Of a stretch of DNA of 54,258 bases, positions 1 through 11,815 are shown piece after piece. The notes under the pieces are model-generated. The model was not told the DNA's origin. It was given only the letters and a program-made list of their open reading frames with translations, and did not search any database. Origin of the DNA: Cyanophora paradoxa (Eukaryota > Glaucocystophyceae > Cyanophorales > Cyanophoraceae); assembly GCA_004431415.1 (NCBI GenBank), contig QPMI01000338.1, forward strand, positions 1-54,258, written 5' to 3'. The translations under genes and the position numbers were made by a program. Each line of letters begins with the position of its first letter. Positions within the stretch are counted from its first letter, which is position 1.

Positions 1-3000
1 GGCCCAGGTCCGTCAGCTCGGGCGCAGCGCGGGGCGGGGGAGCCGACAGCGTCCCGCAGGTCTAGCGCGCGAGCTGGGGCGAGGCGGGCGGTGCGCGGGG
101 CTCGGTGGCGGCGTCACTTCCGGCCCAGGTCCGTCAGTCGGGCGCAGCGCGGGGCGCGGGGGGCCGACAGCGTCCCGCAGGTCTAGCGGCGCGAGCTGGG
201 GCGAGGCGGGCGGCGCGCGGGGGCTCGGCGACGGCGTTCACTTCCGGCCCAGGTCCGTCAGCTCGGGCGCAGCGCGGGGCGGCGGGAGGGCCGACAGCGT
301 CCCGCAGGTCTAGCGGCGCGGGCTGGGGCGAGGCGGGCGGCGCGCGGGGGCTCGGTGGCGGCTTCACTTCCGGCCCAGGTCCGTCAGCTCGGGCGCAGCG
401 CGGGGCGGCGGGAGGGCCGACAGCGTCCCGCAGGTCTAGCGGCGCGAGCTTGGGCGAGGCGGGCGGCGCGCGAGGGCTCGGCGGCGGCTTCACTCCCGGC
501 CCAGGTCCGTCAGCACGGGCGCAGCGCGGCGGCGGGAGGGCGACAGCGTCCCGCAGGTCTAGCGCGCGAGCTGGGGCGAGGCGGGCGGTGCGCGGGGGCT
601 CGGTGGCGGCGTCACTTCCGGCCCAGGTCCGTCAGCTCGGGCGCAGCGCGGGGGCGGGAGGGCCGACAGCGTCCCGCAGGTCTAGCGGCGCGAGCTGGGG
701 CGAGACGGGCGGCGCGCGGGGGCCCGCGGCGGCGTCACTGCGGGTCCGGGTCCGTAAGCGCGGTGCGGCGCCGGGCGGCGGTGAGGCCGACAGCGTCCCA
801 GCAGGTCTAGCGGCGCGGCTGGGGGAGGCGGGCGGTGCGCGGGGCTCGGTGCGGCGTCACTTCGCCCAGGTCCGTCAGCTCGGGCGCAGCGCGGGGGCGG
901 TGAGGCCGACAGCGTCCCGCAGGTCTAGCGGCGCGAGCTGGGGCGAGGCGGGCGGTGCGCGGGCTCGGTGGCGGCGTCACTTCCGGCCCAGGTCCGTCAG
1001 TTCGGCGCAGCGCGGGGCAGCAGGGGCCGACAGCGTCCCGCAGGTCTAGCGCGCGAGCTGGGCGAGGCGGGTGGGCAGGGGCACGGCGGCGGTTCACTTC
1101 CGGCCCAGGTCCGTCAGCTCGGGCGCAGCGCGGGGCGGCGGAGACCGACAGCGTCCCGCAGGTCTAGCGGCGCGAGCTGGGGCGAGGCGGGTGGCGCACG
1201 AGGGCTCGGCGGCGGCTTCACTTCCGGCCCAGGTCCGTCAGCTCGGGCGCAGCGCGGGGCGGCGGAGGGGCCGACATCGTCCCGCAGGTCTAGCGGCGCG
1301 AGCTGGGGCGAGGCGGGCGGCGCGCGGGGGCTCGGCGGCGGCGTCACTTCCGGCCCAGGTCCGTCAGCTTGGGCGCAGCGCGGGGCGGCGGGAGGGCCGA
1401 CCGCGTCCCGCAGGTCTAGCGGCGCGAGCTGGGGCGAGGCGGGCGGCGCGCTGGGGCACGGCGGCGGCTTCACTTCCGGCCCAGGTCCGTCAGCTCGGGC
1501 GCAGCGCGGGGCAGCAGGGGGGCCGACAGCGTCCCGCAGGTCTAGCGGCGCGAGCTGGGGCGAGGCGGGCGGCGCGCGGGGGCTCGGCGGCGGCTTGTCT
1601 TCAGGTCCAGGCCCGTCAAATCGGGCGCAGCGCGGGGCGGCAGTGAGGCCGACAGCGTCCCGCAGGTCTAGCGGCGCGAGCTGGGGCGAGGCGGGCGGCG
1701 CGCGGGGGCTCGGCGGCGGCTTGTCTTCAGGTCCAGGCCCGTCAAATCGGGCGCAGCGCGGGACGGCGGTGAGGCCGACAGCGTCCCGCAGGTCTAGCGG
1801 CGCGAGCTGGGGCGAGGCGGGCGGTGCGCGGGGGCTCGGTGGCGGCGTCACTTCCGGCCCAGGTCCGTCAGCTCGGGCGCAGCGCGGGGCAGCAGGGGGG
1901 CCGACAGCGTCCCGCAGGTCTAGCGGCGCGAGCTGGGGCGAGGCGGGCGGCGCGCGGGGGCTCGGCGACGGCTTCACTTCCGGCCAGGTCCGTCAGCTCG
2001 GGCGCAGCGCGGGCGGCGGGAGGCCGACAGCGTCCCGCAGGTCTAGCGGGGCGAGCTGGGGCGAGGCGGCGGCGCGCGGGGCTCGGTGGCGGCTTCACTT
2101 CCGGCCCAGGTCCGTCAGCTCGGGCGCAGCGCGGGGCGGCGGGAGGGCCGACAGCGTCCCGCAGTCTAGCGGCGCGAGCTTGGGCGAGGCGGGCGGCGCG
2201 CGAGGGCTCGGCGGCGGCTTCACTCCGGCCCAGGTCGTCAGCACGGGCGCAGCGCGGGGCGGCGGGAGGGCCGACAGCGTCCCGCAGGTCTAGCGGCGCG
2301 AGCTGGGCGAGGCGGGCGGCGCGCGGGGCTCGGCGGCGGCTTCACTTCCGCCCAGGTCCGTCAGCTCGGGCGCAGCGCGGGGCGGCGGGGGGCCGACATC
2401 GTCCCGCAGGTCTAGCGGCGCGAGCTGGGGCGAGGCGGGTGGCGCACGGGGGCACGGCGGCGGCTTGTCTTCAGGTCCAGGTCCGTCAAATCGGGCACAG
2501 CGCGGGGCAGCAGGGGGGCCGACAGCGTCCCGCAGGTCTAGCGGCGCGAGCTGGGGCGAGGCGGGCGGTGCGCGGGGGCTCGGTGGCGGCGTCACTTCCG
2601 GCCCAGGTCCGTCAGCTCGGGCGCAGCGCGGGGCGGCGGGAGGGCCGACAGCGTCCGCAGGTCTAGCGGCGCGAGCTGGGGCGAGGCGGTGGCGCACGAG
2701 GGCTCGGCGGCGGCTTCACTTCCGGCCCAGGTCCGTCAGCTCGGCGCAGCGCGGGCGGCGGAGGGGCCGACATCGTCCCGCAGGTCTAGCGGCGCGAGCT
2801 GGGGCGAGGCGGGCGGCGCGCGGGGCTCGGTGGCGGCGTCACTTCCGGCCCAGGTCCGTCAGCTCGGCGCAGCGCGGGGCGCGGAGGGCCGACCGCGTCC
2901 CGCAGGTCTAGCGGCGCGAGCTGGGGCGAGGCGGGCGGCGCGCGGGGGCTCGGTGGCGGCTTCACTTCCGGCCCAGGTCCGTCAGCTCGGGCGCAGCGCG

Positions 3001-5440
3001 GGGCGGCGGGAGGGCCGACAGCGTCCCGCAGGTCTAGCGGCGCGAGCTGGGGCGAGGCGGGCGGCGCGCGAGGGCTCGGCGGCGGCTTCACTCCCGGCCC
3101 AGGTCCGTCAGCACGGGCGCAGCGCGGGGCGGCGGGAGGGCCGACAGCGTCCCGCAGGTCTAGCGGCGCGAGCTGGGGCGAGGCGGGCGGCGCGCGGGGG
3201 CTCGGCGGCGGCTTCACTTCCGGCCCAGGTCCGTCAGCTCGGGCGCAGCGCGGGGCGGCGGGGGGGCCGACAGCGTCCCGCAGGTCTAGCGGCGCGAGCT
3301 GGGGCGAGGCGGGTGGCGCACGGGGGCACGGCGGCGGCTTGTCTTCAGGTCCAGGTCCGTCAAATCGGGCGCAGCGCGGGGCGGCGGTGAGGCCGACAGC
3401 GTCCCGCAGGTCTAGCGGCGCGAGCTGGGGCGAGGCGGGCGGTGCGCGGGGGCTCGGTGGCGGCGTCACTTCCGGCCCAGGTCCGTCAGCTCGGGCGCAG
3501 CGCGGGGCGGCGGGAGGGCCGACAGCGTCCCGCAGGTCTAGCGGCGCGAGCTGGGGCGAGGCGGGTGGCGCACGAGGGCTCGGCGGCGGCTTCACTTCCG
3601 GCCCAGGTCCGTCAGCTCGGGTGCAGCGCGGGGCGGCGGAGGGGCCGACATCGTCCCGCAGGTCTAGCGGCGCGAGCTGGGGCGAGGCGGGCGGCGCGCG
3701 GGGGCTCGGTGGCGGCGTCACTTCCGGCCCAGGTCCGTCAGCTCGGGCGCAGCGCGGGGCGGGGAGGCCGACCGCGTCCCGCAGGTCTAGCGCGCGAGCT
3801 GGGGCGAGGCGGGCGCGCGCGGGGGCTCGGTGGCGGCTTCACTTCCGGCCAGGTCCGTCAGCTCGGGCGCAGCGCGGGGCAGCAGGGGGGCCGACAGCGT
3901 CCCGCAGGTCTAGCGGCGCGAGCTGGGGCGAGGCGGGCGGCGCGCGGGGGCTCGGCGGCGGCTTGTCTTCAGGTCCAGGCCCGTCAAATCGGGCGCAGCG
4001 CGGGGCGGCGGTGAGGCCGACAGCGTCCCGCAGGTCTAGCGGCGCGAGCTGGGGCGAGGCGGGCGGTGCACGGGGCTCGGTGGCGGCGTCACTTCCGGCC
4101 CAGGTCCGTCAGCTCGGCGCAGCGCGGGCAGCAGGGGGCCGACAGCGTCCCGCAGGTCTAGCGGCGCGAGCTGGGGCGAGGCGGGCGGCGCGCGGGGCTC
4201 GGTGCGGCGTCACTTCCGGCCCAGGTCCGTCAGCTCGGGCGCAGCGCGGGGCGGCGGGAGGGCCGACAGCGTCCCGCAGGTCTAGCGGCGCGAGCTGGGG
4301 CGAGGCGGGCGGCGCGCTGGGGCACGGCGGCGGCTTCACTTCCGACCCAGGTCCGTCAGTTCGGGCGCAGCGCGGGGCAGCAGGGGGGCCGACAGCGTCC
4401 CGCAGGTCTAGCGGCGCGAGCTGGGGCGAGGCGGGCGGTGCGCGGGGGCTCGGTGGCGGCGTCACTTCCGGCCCAGGTCCGTCAGCTCGGGCGCAGCGCG
4501 GGGCAGCAGGGGGGCCGACAGCGTCCCGAAGGTCTAGCGGCGCGAGCTGGGGCGAGGCGGGTGGCGCACGGGGGCACGGCGGCGGCTTCACTTCCGGCCC
4601 AGGTCCGTCAGCTCGGGCGCAGCGCGGGGCGGCGGGAGGGCCGACAGCGTCCCGCAGGTCTAGCGGCGCGAGCTGGGGCGAGGCGGGTGGCGCACGGGGG
4701 CACGGCGGCGGCTTCACTTCCGGCCCAGGTCCGTCAACTCGGGCGCAGCGCGGGGTGGCGGAGGGGCCGACATCGTCCCGCAGGTCTAGCGGCGCGAGCT
4801 GGGGCGAGGCGGGCGGCGCGCGGGGGCTCGGTGGCGGCGTCACTTCCGGCCCAAGGCCGTCAGCTCGGGCGCAGCGCGGGGCGGCGGGAGGGCCGACAGC
4901 GTCCCGCAGGTCTAGCGGCGCGAGCTGGGCGAGGCGGGTGGCGCACGAGGGCTCGGCGGCGGCTTCACTTCCGGCCAGGTCCGTCAGCTCGGGCGCAGCG
5001 CGGGGCGCGGAGGGCCGACATCGTCCCGCAGGTCTAGCGGCGCGAGCTGGGCGAGGCGGGCGGCGCGCGGGGGCTCGGTGGCGGCGTCACTTCCGGCCCA
5101 GGTCCGTCAGCTCGGGCGCAGCGCGGGGCGGCGGGAGGCCGACCGCGTCCCGCAGGTCTAGCGGCGCGAGCTGGGGCGAGGCGGGCGGCGCGCTGGGGCA
5201 CGGCGGCGGCTTCACTTCCGGCCCAGGTCCGTCAGTTCGGGCGCAGCGCGGGGCAGCAGGGGGGCCGACAGCGTCCCGCAGGTCTAGCGGCGCGAGCTGG
5301 GGCGAGGCGGGCGGCGCGCGGGGGCTCGGCGGCGGCCTCATCTCAGGTCCGGGTCCGTTAGCACGGGCACAGCGCGGGGCGGTGGGAGGGCCGACAGCGT
5401 CCTGCAGGTCGCATGGCGCGGTGGGAGGCAAGGCGCGCGG
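1..5440. repeat. 126-bp GC-rich tandem array (about 43 units)
   Basis: Head-to-tail copies of a 126-bp unit. The phrase ggcccaggtccgtcag recurs at 246, 372 and 498, and again at 4596 and 4722, always 126 bp apart apart from single-base indels that sit mostly in G runs. The array continues past the left edge. The last unit (about 5330-5440) is clearly diverged, as expected for an array edge. Because 126 is a multiple of three, two plus frames and one minus frame stay open for long stretches; one plus-frame ORF runs 3339-5588. The minus frame reads a Pro-rich 42-residue repeat, plus frame 2 a Gly/Ala/Arg/Ser-rich one. Whether it is a satellite or a repeat protein is open. Variant units differ mainly at the shared third codon position, yet many indels break every frame. 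Confidence 0.95.
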
Positions 5441-8135
5441 AGTGGTCATGCTCGAGGGCCCCCACATTTGCGTGCGGCCGCAAGCAAGGAGGGCAGCGAT
5501 AGCTCCAAGAGCAATGAGAAGGGGACTGGCCATGGGTAGAAGGGGGATGAGGGGAAGGTGCAGGACGGGATGCGCAGCAGCAGGTTGAATGTGCCACAAG
5601 AGGGCGGCGATGATGGTGAGGAGCTTGGGGGAGTAGTGTGGGTACGGGGCTTTCTTTAAGGGGCCACGGGGGGATATAGTGTCTAGAGCAGTTTGTAGGG
5701 CGTGGCCTGCTAAAGCAGAAACGGTCACTATCGAAATAAATTCTAGGGTTCTGGAGGATGGCCTAGAAGAAGGAGGAAAGGCAGGGTAAACGGTGCAGCC
5801 AGCACAGCCGGGGCCAGGCCCGGTCATCTGAGACATAGAGTGCATGCAGGAGATCAGCCCCGAGCTGCCATAGTGCACAGGAAAGCACATGCCATTCGGC
5901 CGCTAGGAAGGCCGGGAAAATAATAGAAAATTCAAGGAGACGGGGTGCGAGAAGGAGAGCAAAGTCGGCGAGGCGGGTCCAAGCGAACGCTGCCCGGCGG
6001 CGTGCCAAAGGGACAAGGCTGGGGAGGGCGAGGGAGGTCGGAGGGGAGGACAGGGCAGGTAAGGAGTTGAAGAAGAGCAGGGCCGGACGAGTCAAGAAAC
6101 CGCCGGCGGCGCCGGGAGAGGAGTGCGAGCAGAAGGATCCCGGCAGCTGGCGGGGGGAGGGGCAGAGGGGTAGGAGGAGGCGGGGGCGGGGGGAGGGAGA
6201 AGGGTGGGAGGGGGGGAGCAGTTGCTCGGGGTGTCCTAAGAGGAGGGGCGGGGGGAGGGCTGGTCGAGGGGGCCGGGTACGAGGGATCAATGAGCCATAG
6301 TGGGGATACGGGAACCGCTGCAATAACGAAGCGGAGGGCGTCGATAAGGTGAGGGGCAGTTGTAAGGGGAGGGAGGGCAAGGAGACAGTGAAGGGAGAGG
6401 ATAAGGAGGGGGGCCCCGCGGTAAGGGCCTCCACATCGACGCCCGCGGGCTCGTCGCGCATGCTGGGCTTGCCGGCGGGCGCGAATGAGGAGGGGACGGT
6501 GGGCGCTGGGAGCGGGATCGGGAAAAACAAGGTGGCGAAGGAAGCGAGCCGACAGCAGGAGGAGAAGCAGCGAGGGGAGGGCGAGGAAGGCGGGGGAGAG
6601 CTGAAGATAAGACGGGGCCTGATAGAAGGGGGAAGAAAGAGGCGGGAGAGGCGGGGAGAGGGGCGGTGCCCTAGGGGTAGTCCACAAGGAAAGAGGGGGT
6701 GGGTCAGGGGGGGCCGAGAGAGGAGGCGACTCCGCGAAGGACACTGCTGAGGGGGTCCAAGGGGGGGAAAGGAGAGTTCTATGTAAGAGCCGGGCAATCA
6801 AGGGATGCAGGGGGGGGTACTCTGAGAGGCGGGGGGGTAACTGGAGGAGAAGTGAGAAAGGGAGTAACGAGAGGGCGAGGAGAAAGGAAAGAAGAAAAAG
6901 GAGAGAGAGGGCGGAGAGGGCGAGGAGCTCGGGGGTTGTGATATGGGGCAGGGGGGGGCACGAGCCGTGCAGGAAGGCATGAAGGGGGGAAATGGGGGCC
7001 GTACAGGAGGAAGGGGGGTCAGGGACTGCCGTTAACGGGCGTCGGCGCGGCTCAGGGGCGGGCTGGGGCGGGGCTCTCGGGCTGGGCGGCGGCGGGTGGC
7101 GTGGCCCTTGAGGCGCCGGGCGAGGAGGGGCGGGCGGGGTCGGGAAGGGAGCGGCCAGACGAGAGCGCGAATCGGACCGTGAGGCGGACACCCCGGGGCG
7201 GGGCAGGAGAGCTGGCGAGGGAGCTGGCCTGCGGAGCCATCGGGCGCGTCCTCACAGCTGCTGGGGGGGGTAAAGAGGGCCAGCTGTTCCGGAGGGCAAG
7301 AGCGGCTGCAACGTTGCGACGTGCCCGCGCCGTCGAGAAGGGAGGACGCGCGGGCAGGGGCGTCAGCGGGCGCAGGGTACGGGGGCGTACACGATTGGAC
7401 TGTGCAGGACGGAGGCCAGGTAGGGGGAGGTCGGGGCGGGAGGGCGTCGCAGCAGAAACCTGCAGCTCAGCCGGTAGGGGTGGGGGGGCGGGGGAGCTGA
7501 AGAAACGACGGAGGCGACGCGGATGACTCTTCCGCGAGGCCCGGGGCCGGCGAGGCGAGGGTCGGCTCTGATAGGGGGAGAAGGGCGAGCGCGGGAGCCA
7601 AGGAGTTGCACCAGCGCGGGCCGGGCAGGGGATAGGGCAGGAGCGGGGGCGGGAGCGGCGAAGGCGCCGGCGGGTGGACCTCGGCAGGGGCCGCCAGGGC
7701 CGGCGACGGCGGCAGAGAGCGGGGCCTAGCAGCGGGGCGGGGCGGCGAGGGGGGCGGAGTAGGCGCGGCGATCGGGGGCCCCGGCGGAGGCCCGGGGGTC
7801 CGGGTTCGACTTCGCGGGGAGCGAGCCCGGCGACATCGTCTAGGCGCCGGCGTCGTCGGACATAGCCCCGGACGCCGATTCCCATGGACAGGCTAAGTGC
7901 CGTGAGTATCCCCACAGCGGTCCAGCTGGGACTAGATAGGAGCCCGAGGATCTCAGAGGCGCAGACGGAGGGAGGGGAAGCCCAGGTGGTGGGTTCAGCT
8001 AGGGGCCCGAGGACCGGAGCGAGGCTGGCCGCCGGCGGGAGGAGGGCGAGGAAAAGAAAAGAAAACAGACCAAGAGTGGAGACACCATGCCGAAGACCCA
8101 GTTTCCTGCGAGGAAGGTGTGGCATGAGAGGGTCG
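5340..8135 (-). pseudogene. Candidate broken or intron-split membrane protein region
   Basis: No family is recognised. The minus strand of this low-complexity stretch carries several natural-looking hydrophobic segments in different frames. From high to low coordinate these include LGLFSFLFLALLPPAAS and WTAVGILTALSLSMGIGVRG followed by arginines (about 7.9-8.1 kb), ELLALSALSLLFLLSFLLAL (about 6.9 kb), LEFSIIFPAFLAAEWHVLS (about 5.9 kb) and LLTIIAALLWHIQ (about 5.6 kb). The first pair resembles a signal peptide and a membrane anchor. The lowest-coordinate ORF (5087-5890) runs in frame into the Pro-rich minus reading of the 126-bp array. Frame changes could be introns, assembly indels in G runs, or decay. 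Purine-rich bias alone could also produce Leu/Pro-rich shadows, so this is weak. Confidence 0.25.
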
Positions 8136-8264
8136 AGGTGGGGAGGCGGGCGGCGTGGCGGGCGGCGTGCAGGCGGGCGGGAGCGCGCGCGCGGCGGAGA
8201 GCGAACAGCAGGGGGGCATCTTACCCCGGTGAGCCTTGCGGCCCCGGGGGATCGACGCGCGGGT

Positions 8265-8470
8265 TGCCTATCCTCGGAGAGCCGGGCCGCTCGACGACGG
8301 CGTGTGGCCCCGTGGTATCGGCGCAACGGAGGGGACCGGACGGATAGCCAAACCGCGCGACGACGGTGTAAGGCCCCGTTACATCGATCCGCTTGTGATT
8401 TGGGGAGGGGCTTATTCACGGATAGCCAAACCGCTCGACGGCGGTGTAAGGCCCCATGACTTCGGCCAGA
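8265..8470. repeat. Three imperfect direct repeats (about 40-bp core, 65-79 bp apart)
   Basis: A core reading roughly gatagccaaaccgc then cgacg and cggtgtaaggcccc occurs at about 8339 and 8418. A more diverged copy lies at about 8275. On the minus strand the copies read GALHRRRAVWLSV in one open frame. No function is apparent. Confidence 0.7.
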
Positions 8471-9059
8471 GGACGGCATGCCTTTAGCGTCGGCAGCGAA
8501 CGCGGATGGCACGTCGTTCGAACGTCGGCCGCCCGCGCCCGCCACGCAGTGAAAGAGTGGTGATTTGAGAACTGCGGGGCGGGCGTGAGGCCCGGGCGGG
8601 TGGCGCGAACGACGCGCGAGGCGGGGTGATGTCCCTTCGCAAGGGCGCATCGCACGGGGGGTTCTGCAAGCAGAAGGAGCTTGTTCGGTCGGTCGCCGCC
8701 CGGCTCGAGTTCCGTCGCGGGCGGCGTTGGCTTCTTGGTGGTCGCTCGGCTCGAGAGTGAGCGCGGCTCCACATCGTTCGACTCCCTCTGCACCGCCGAG
8801 CTGCGACGCCGCTTGGATTGCGTCTTGTTGTTGGCGTTGCGTCGCGAGCCTTGTTTTCGGCTCCGGTGTGCTCGGGCGGTGTCCTCCAGCTCCGTTTGGT
8901 GCCGGGAGGCTGTTTATGCTGCTGGACGATGCGCTAGCATCGCCAGTTTCCCGTACGCGCAGGCCCTCGCGATGGCCTGGGTACATCGTTTTCCTATCTA
9001 TAGCTAGCGTCGAGCATGGGGGGAGGGCATGCATACCGGATCCCGAGAGATACATCTAG

Positions 9060-9540
9060 CCCTTGTAGAGGCCTAGGCCTAGCAGGTCCGAATATACTCG
9101 GAAGTCCGAATCAATTGGGGCCCCCGGGTCCGGCGCCCAAATTAAATTAAAGGATACATTACTATATATATTGATCTCGAGTCCAGATCAATCGAAACGG
9201 TCGGGGTCCGGCCGCGCCGGGCCGGCCGCGCGGGCGCCCGCGGCCGCGGCCCAGCTGCAGCCGGGCCGGCCTGGGTCGGAATATATATATGTAGAGGAGA
9301 TATCGATGCATATGGGATCCCGCTCAACTTGGCAAGATCTAGAGAGAACGAAATCATGATCAGGCTGAAGGGGAGTCTATTACTAGTGGGGGGGCGGCGA
9401 GGGGGGGGTGGGGGGGGGGGGTAGCGATGAGGGTCCCAGTCAGAGTCGACGTCTCGGAGGTGGGCTGTGCGAACTTCGAATTCGGAAGTCGAATTTAAAG
9501 CAGTTCCCGCGAAATTTAAAAGCTGAGGCGCAAGCTAGAA
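9060..9540. other. Non-coding junction between low-complexity DNA and duplicated locus
   Basis: AT-rich stretches rich in short palindromes alternate with a G-run block at about 9390-9421. No gene is seen. Homology to the beta-helix units begins abruptly near 9545, which marks the truncation point of unit 1. Confidence 0.5.
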
Positions 9541-9544
9541 GCCC

Positions 9545-10880
9545 ATCCTTCAATCTGCAGCTGGCGCCGTGCTCGAGCTTGAGCCCTCGCGCTCCGCGGC
9601 GCACGTGGTGTTGCGGATGCAGCCGGCCTCGACGACGTCGTGTTGTGGGCCGGTGAAGGCGACGCCCACCGCGCAGCCCCTCACCACGCTCTCAATCATC
9701 TGAAAATGGGTCTGTCAGACTCTGGCGGCGCGCGTGTCGCAAGCGCGGGCCTGCCTGGACAACGCATGTACGGTGCTTGAAGCTCACGGCGTGATTGCAT
9801 GCGGATATTTCGCTCCTTCTGACTTCCACGGTCGCGCACGGCATATCGCAGACGATGCCGTGCTGCGGCCATGCGCGAGCTTCCGGTCAGCGGCGGGCGG
9901 AGCGGGCGGCGGACGGAGCGAGCGCCGGCGGACGCGCCTGCGGCCTGCAGTCGGTGATGCGGCAAGCGGTGAACGAGAGGGTGGACTGGACGGGCGCCGC
10001 GGCCTCCGCGTGCGTGTTCTCTGACGAGGTGACGCGCACTCCGACGGAGCCCCGCCCATTAATCACGCAATTGTCAAAGCGCCTGCAGCGTGTACGCGTA
10101 CATCAGCTTTGAAGTACGAGTTTTAAAGATTAGAGCGATAAGAGCGCGGAGAGGTGCCATCACCAGTTACAGCCGCTGCCCTTGAAAACCATGCTGCCGC
10201 GCAGCTCCAAGTTCACGAACGTCACCCTCGCCTGCCGCAGAGCGCGCATGATCAGAATCGAATTTGGGTCAGATCTAGAATTTCAAAAGCGCCTTCAAGC
10301 TCGAAGAGCATCTAAAGATGCGCACAGAATTTCCAGTGGCGAGGATGAGAACGCGCGAAGGGGAGTCGGGCTGCAAAATGGTCTGTTTCTCCGAATCGCC
10401 GACGATCGTGAGGGTGCATGCAGTCGACGTCAGATGCCATGATGCCTACGCGCGCCCCGCCGGCCGCACCGCAAATTTCAGGCCGCGTGCGCATGAATTC
10501 AACAGCGTATACGGGCCCGGCTAAATCGCACCTGCAGCGTCGTGCGGCCGCCGGGCTTGGAAAGATGTGCAATCCCTACGAGAGGCGGATCTCGATATTC
10601 TCGCAGCGGTCGCGTTTCGCGCGCTTCCAGGCCTGCGGGGACTTTAAGATTGGCTTTGTGCGCGCGCCGCGGCGCGCGCCTCGAGGCTCGAGCTCGCGAA
10701 GAATCGAAAACGGGTCGCGGCGCCCCGCGCACACGCACGCGCACCGCGGCGATGGTATGAAATCTCGAATTTGCGCCGACGAAGAACGTCATCGCGGATC
10801 GTGCGGTGCACCGACGGTCCCTGCATGAGGAGCTCGCCGGAATGATTCGATCGAATTTCGCGCGAATTTCGTCTGGGATT
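9545..10880 (-). pseudogene. Unit 1: truncated beta-helix gene copy
   Basis: This is the 5' half of the family described under unit 4. In minus order it keeps the PDEIRAKFD start region (about 10870), the IEIRLS exon (about 10590), the CTLTIVGDSEKQTILQPD exon (about 10400), VTFVNLELRGSMVFKG (about 10210), NCVINGRGSVGVRV (about 10060), VEVRRSEISACNHA (about 9820) and SVVRGCAVGVAFTG (about 9690). Homology stops near 9545, so the later exons and the whole BTB part are absent. The IEIRLS exon also has an in-frame TAG where units 2-4 have a serine codon (TCG in units 2-4). From about 9696 to 10330 it is nearly identical to unit 3 (offset 10,660), so the copy is recent. It is probably not functional as a full protein. 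Confidence 0.7.
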
Positions 10881-11815
10881 TTTGAGGGCCTAGGGATCAA
10901 GAGGCTCGCGGATCAAATCCCGGGCAAGTCCTCGTAGCTCAAAGGTTAGAGCGCATGGATCCGGGTCGTTTAATTCCTGCTTCCGAGCGGGCTTGAACTG
11001 GGTCGGTCCAGAAGGTCCAGGTTCGACTCCTGGCGAGGACAGTTTTCGCGGCTTCCACTCCCGGCCGGGCCGAATTCGCGCTTTCGCAATTTCACGAAAT
11101 TTTCTCAACTTCACGAGGTTTCGCCCCCGCCGCGGCGCCTCCGGCGGCGCACATGTGTCTGGCTGCACATGCGCATGCATATATATAGGCCACAGATTTA
11201 GATCGGACTCCGCGGCCGGGACTTCGAAGTGTAGTGAATATATTAATGAGAGCGCAACTCGAAATTCTCGAAATTCGCAGACTTCTGGCCCCAGCTAATG
11301 CCATGATGCACGCCTCTACAGCTATTGCCGAGTTGTGCCGGCCACCGCCATAACCGGCGCAAAGCTTTGCTAGGCCCTAAGCCAAGTACTACGGTAAGGC
11401 CTCCTAGCCGCGTAGTAGCTAGGCCTCCAGATTTGATCTCCGCCCCCGAGTGCCGAAGCGCGCTCGGCGGGCCGCCCAGCCTGGCAGGCCTTGCAACTGC
11501 GTGCGCGCTCCCCAGCCCCGCCCTCGGTGCACGTGCCTCGCCGAAACGCTCGTGTTGGCAAGACTTGGGCCGATGATTTTTCGCGGGGTCCGAGTTCGAG
11601 CGGCTCACCGTGGCCAAATCTTCGATTTCGCGAATTCGCCAAGCCAAGAAGATACGTATACCTGCATGCCTATCCGACAAGTGCCCCATCTGGACCCCAT
11701 CTGGGTGACTCAGTGAGGGAGCTAGCACAAGAGTTAAATCCTTCGGAACTTAATCTTAAGCTCAAGCATTTCCCTCGGGAAGGGGAGAAGGGAGCGGGGT
11801 GCCTTAAAATGTCTA
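10860..11815. repeat. Duplicated tRNA flank, copy A1
   Basis: About 950 bp around and downstream of tRNA-like gene 1 is nearly identical to 27390-28335, with only small indels. It includes the Pol III stop and a run into AT-poor, palindrome-rich DNA. No protein-coding exon could be supported inside it. Confidence 0.85.
10928..11040 (+). tRNA. tRNA-like gene 1 (anticodon not resolved)
   Basis: The acceptor halves GTCCTCG and CGAGGAC pair perfectly. The D arm is GCTC/GAGC, and the T arm CCAGG-TTCGACT-CCTGG carries a perfect B box. A TTTT Pol III stop follows within a few bases. The element is 113 nt, about 40 nt longer than a normal tRNA. The extra sequence lies between the D and T arms, where a canonical anticodon stem cannot be drawn. 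It may be an intron-bearing tRNA (a CCG anticodon is conceivable), a tRNA pseudogene, or a tRNA-derived element. Confidence 0.6.

Noticed and set aside
1-5440. CRISPR array
   Set aside because: Units are contiguous 126-bp copies with no unique spacers, in a eukaryotic context.
5932-7191. 419-aa minus ORF as a complete gene
   Set aside because: Low-complexity Pro/Leu/Ser sequence without a stable family signal; only hydrophobic segments are noted as a weak candidate.
7052-9055. 667-aa minus ORF as one protein
   Set aside because: Composition is mostly Arg/Pro with no domain; the only credible part is the signal-peptide-like segment near 8.1 kb.
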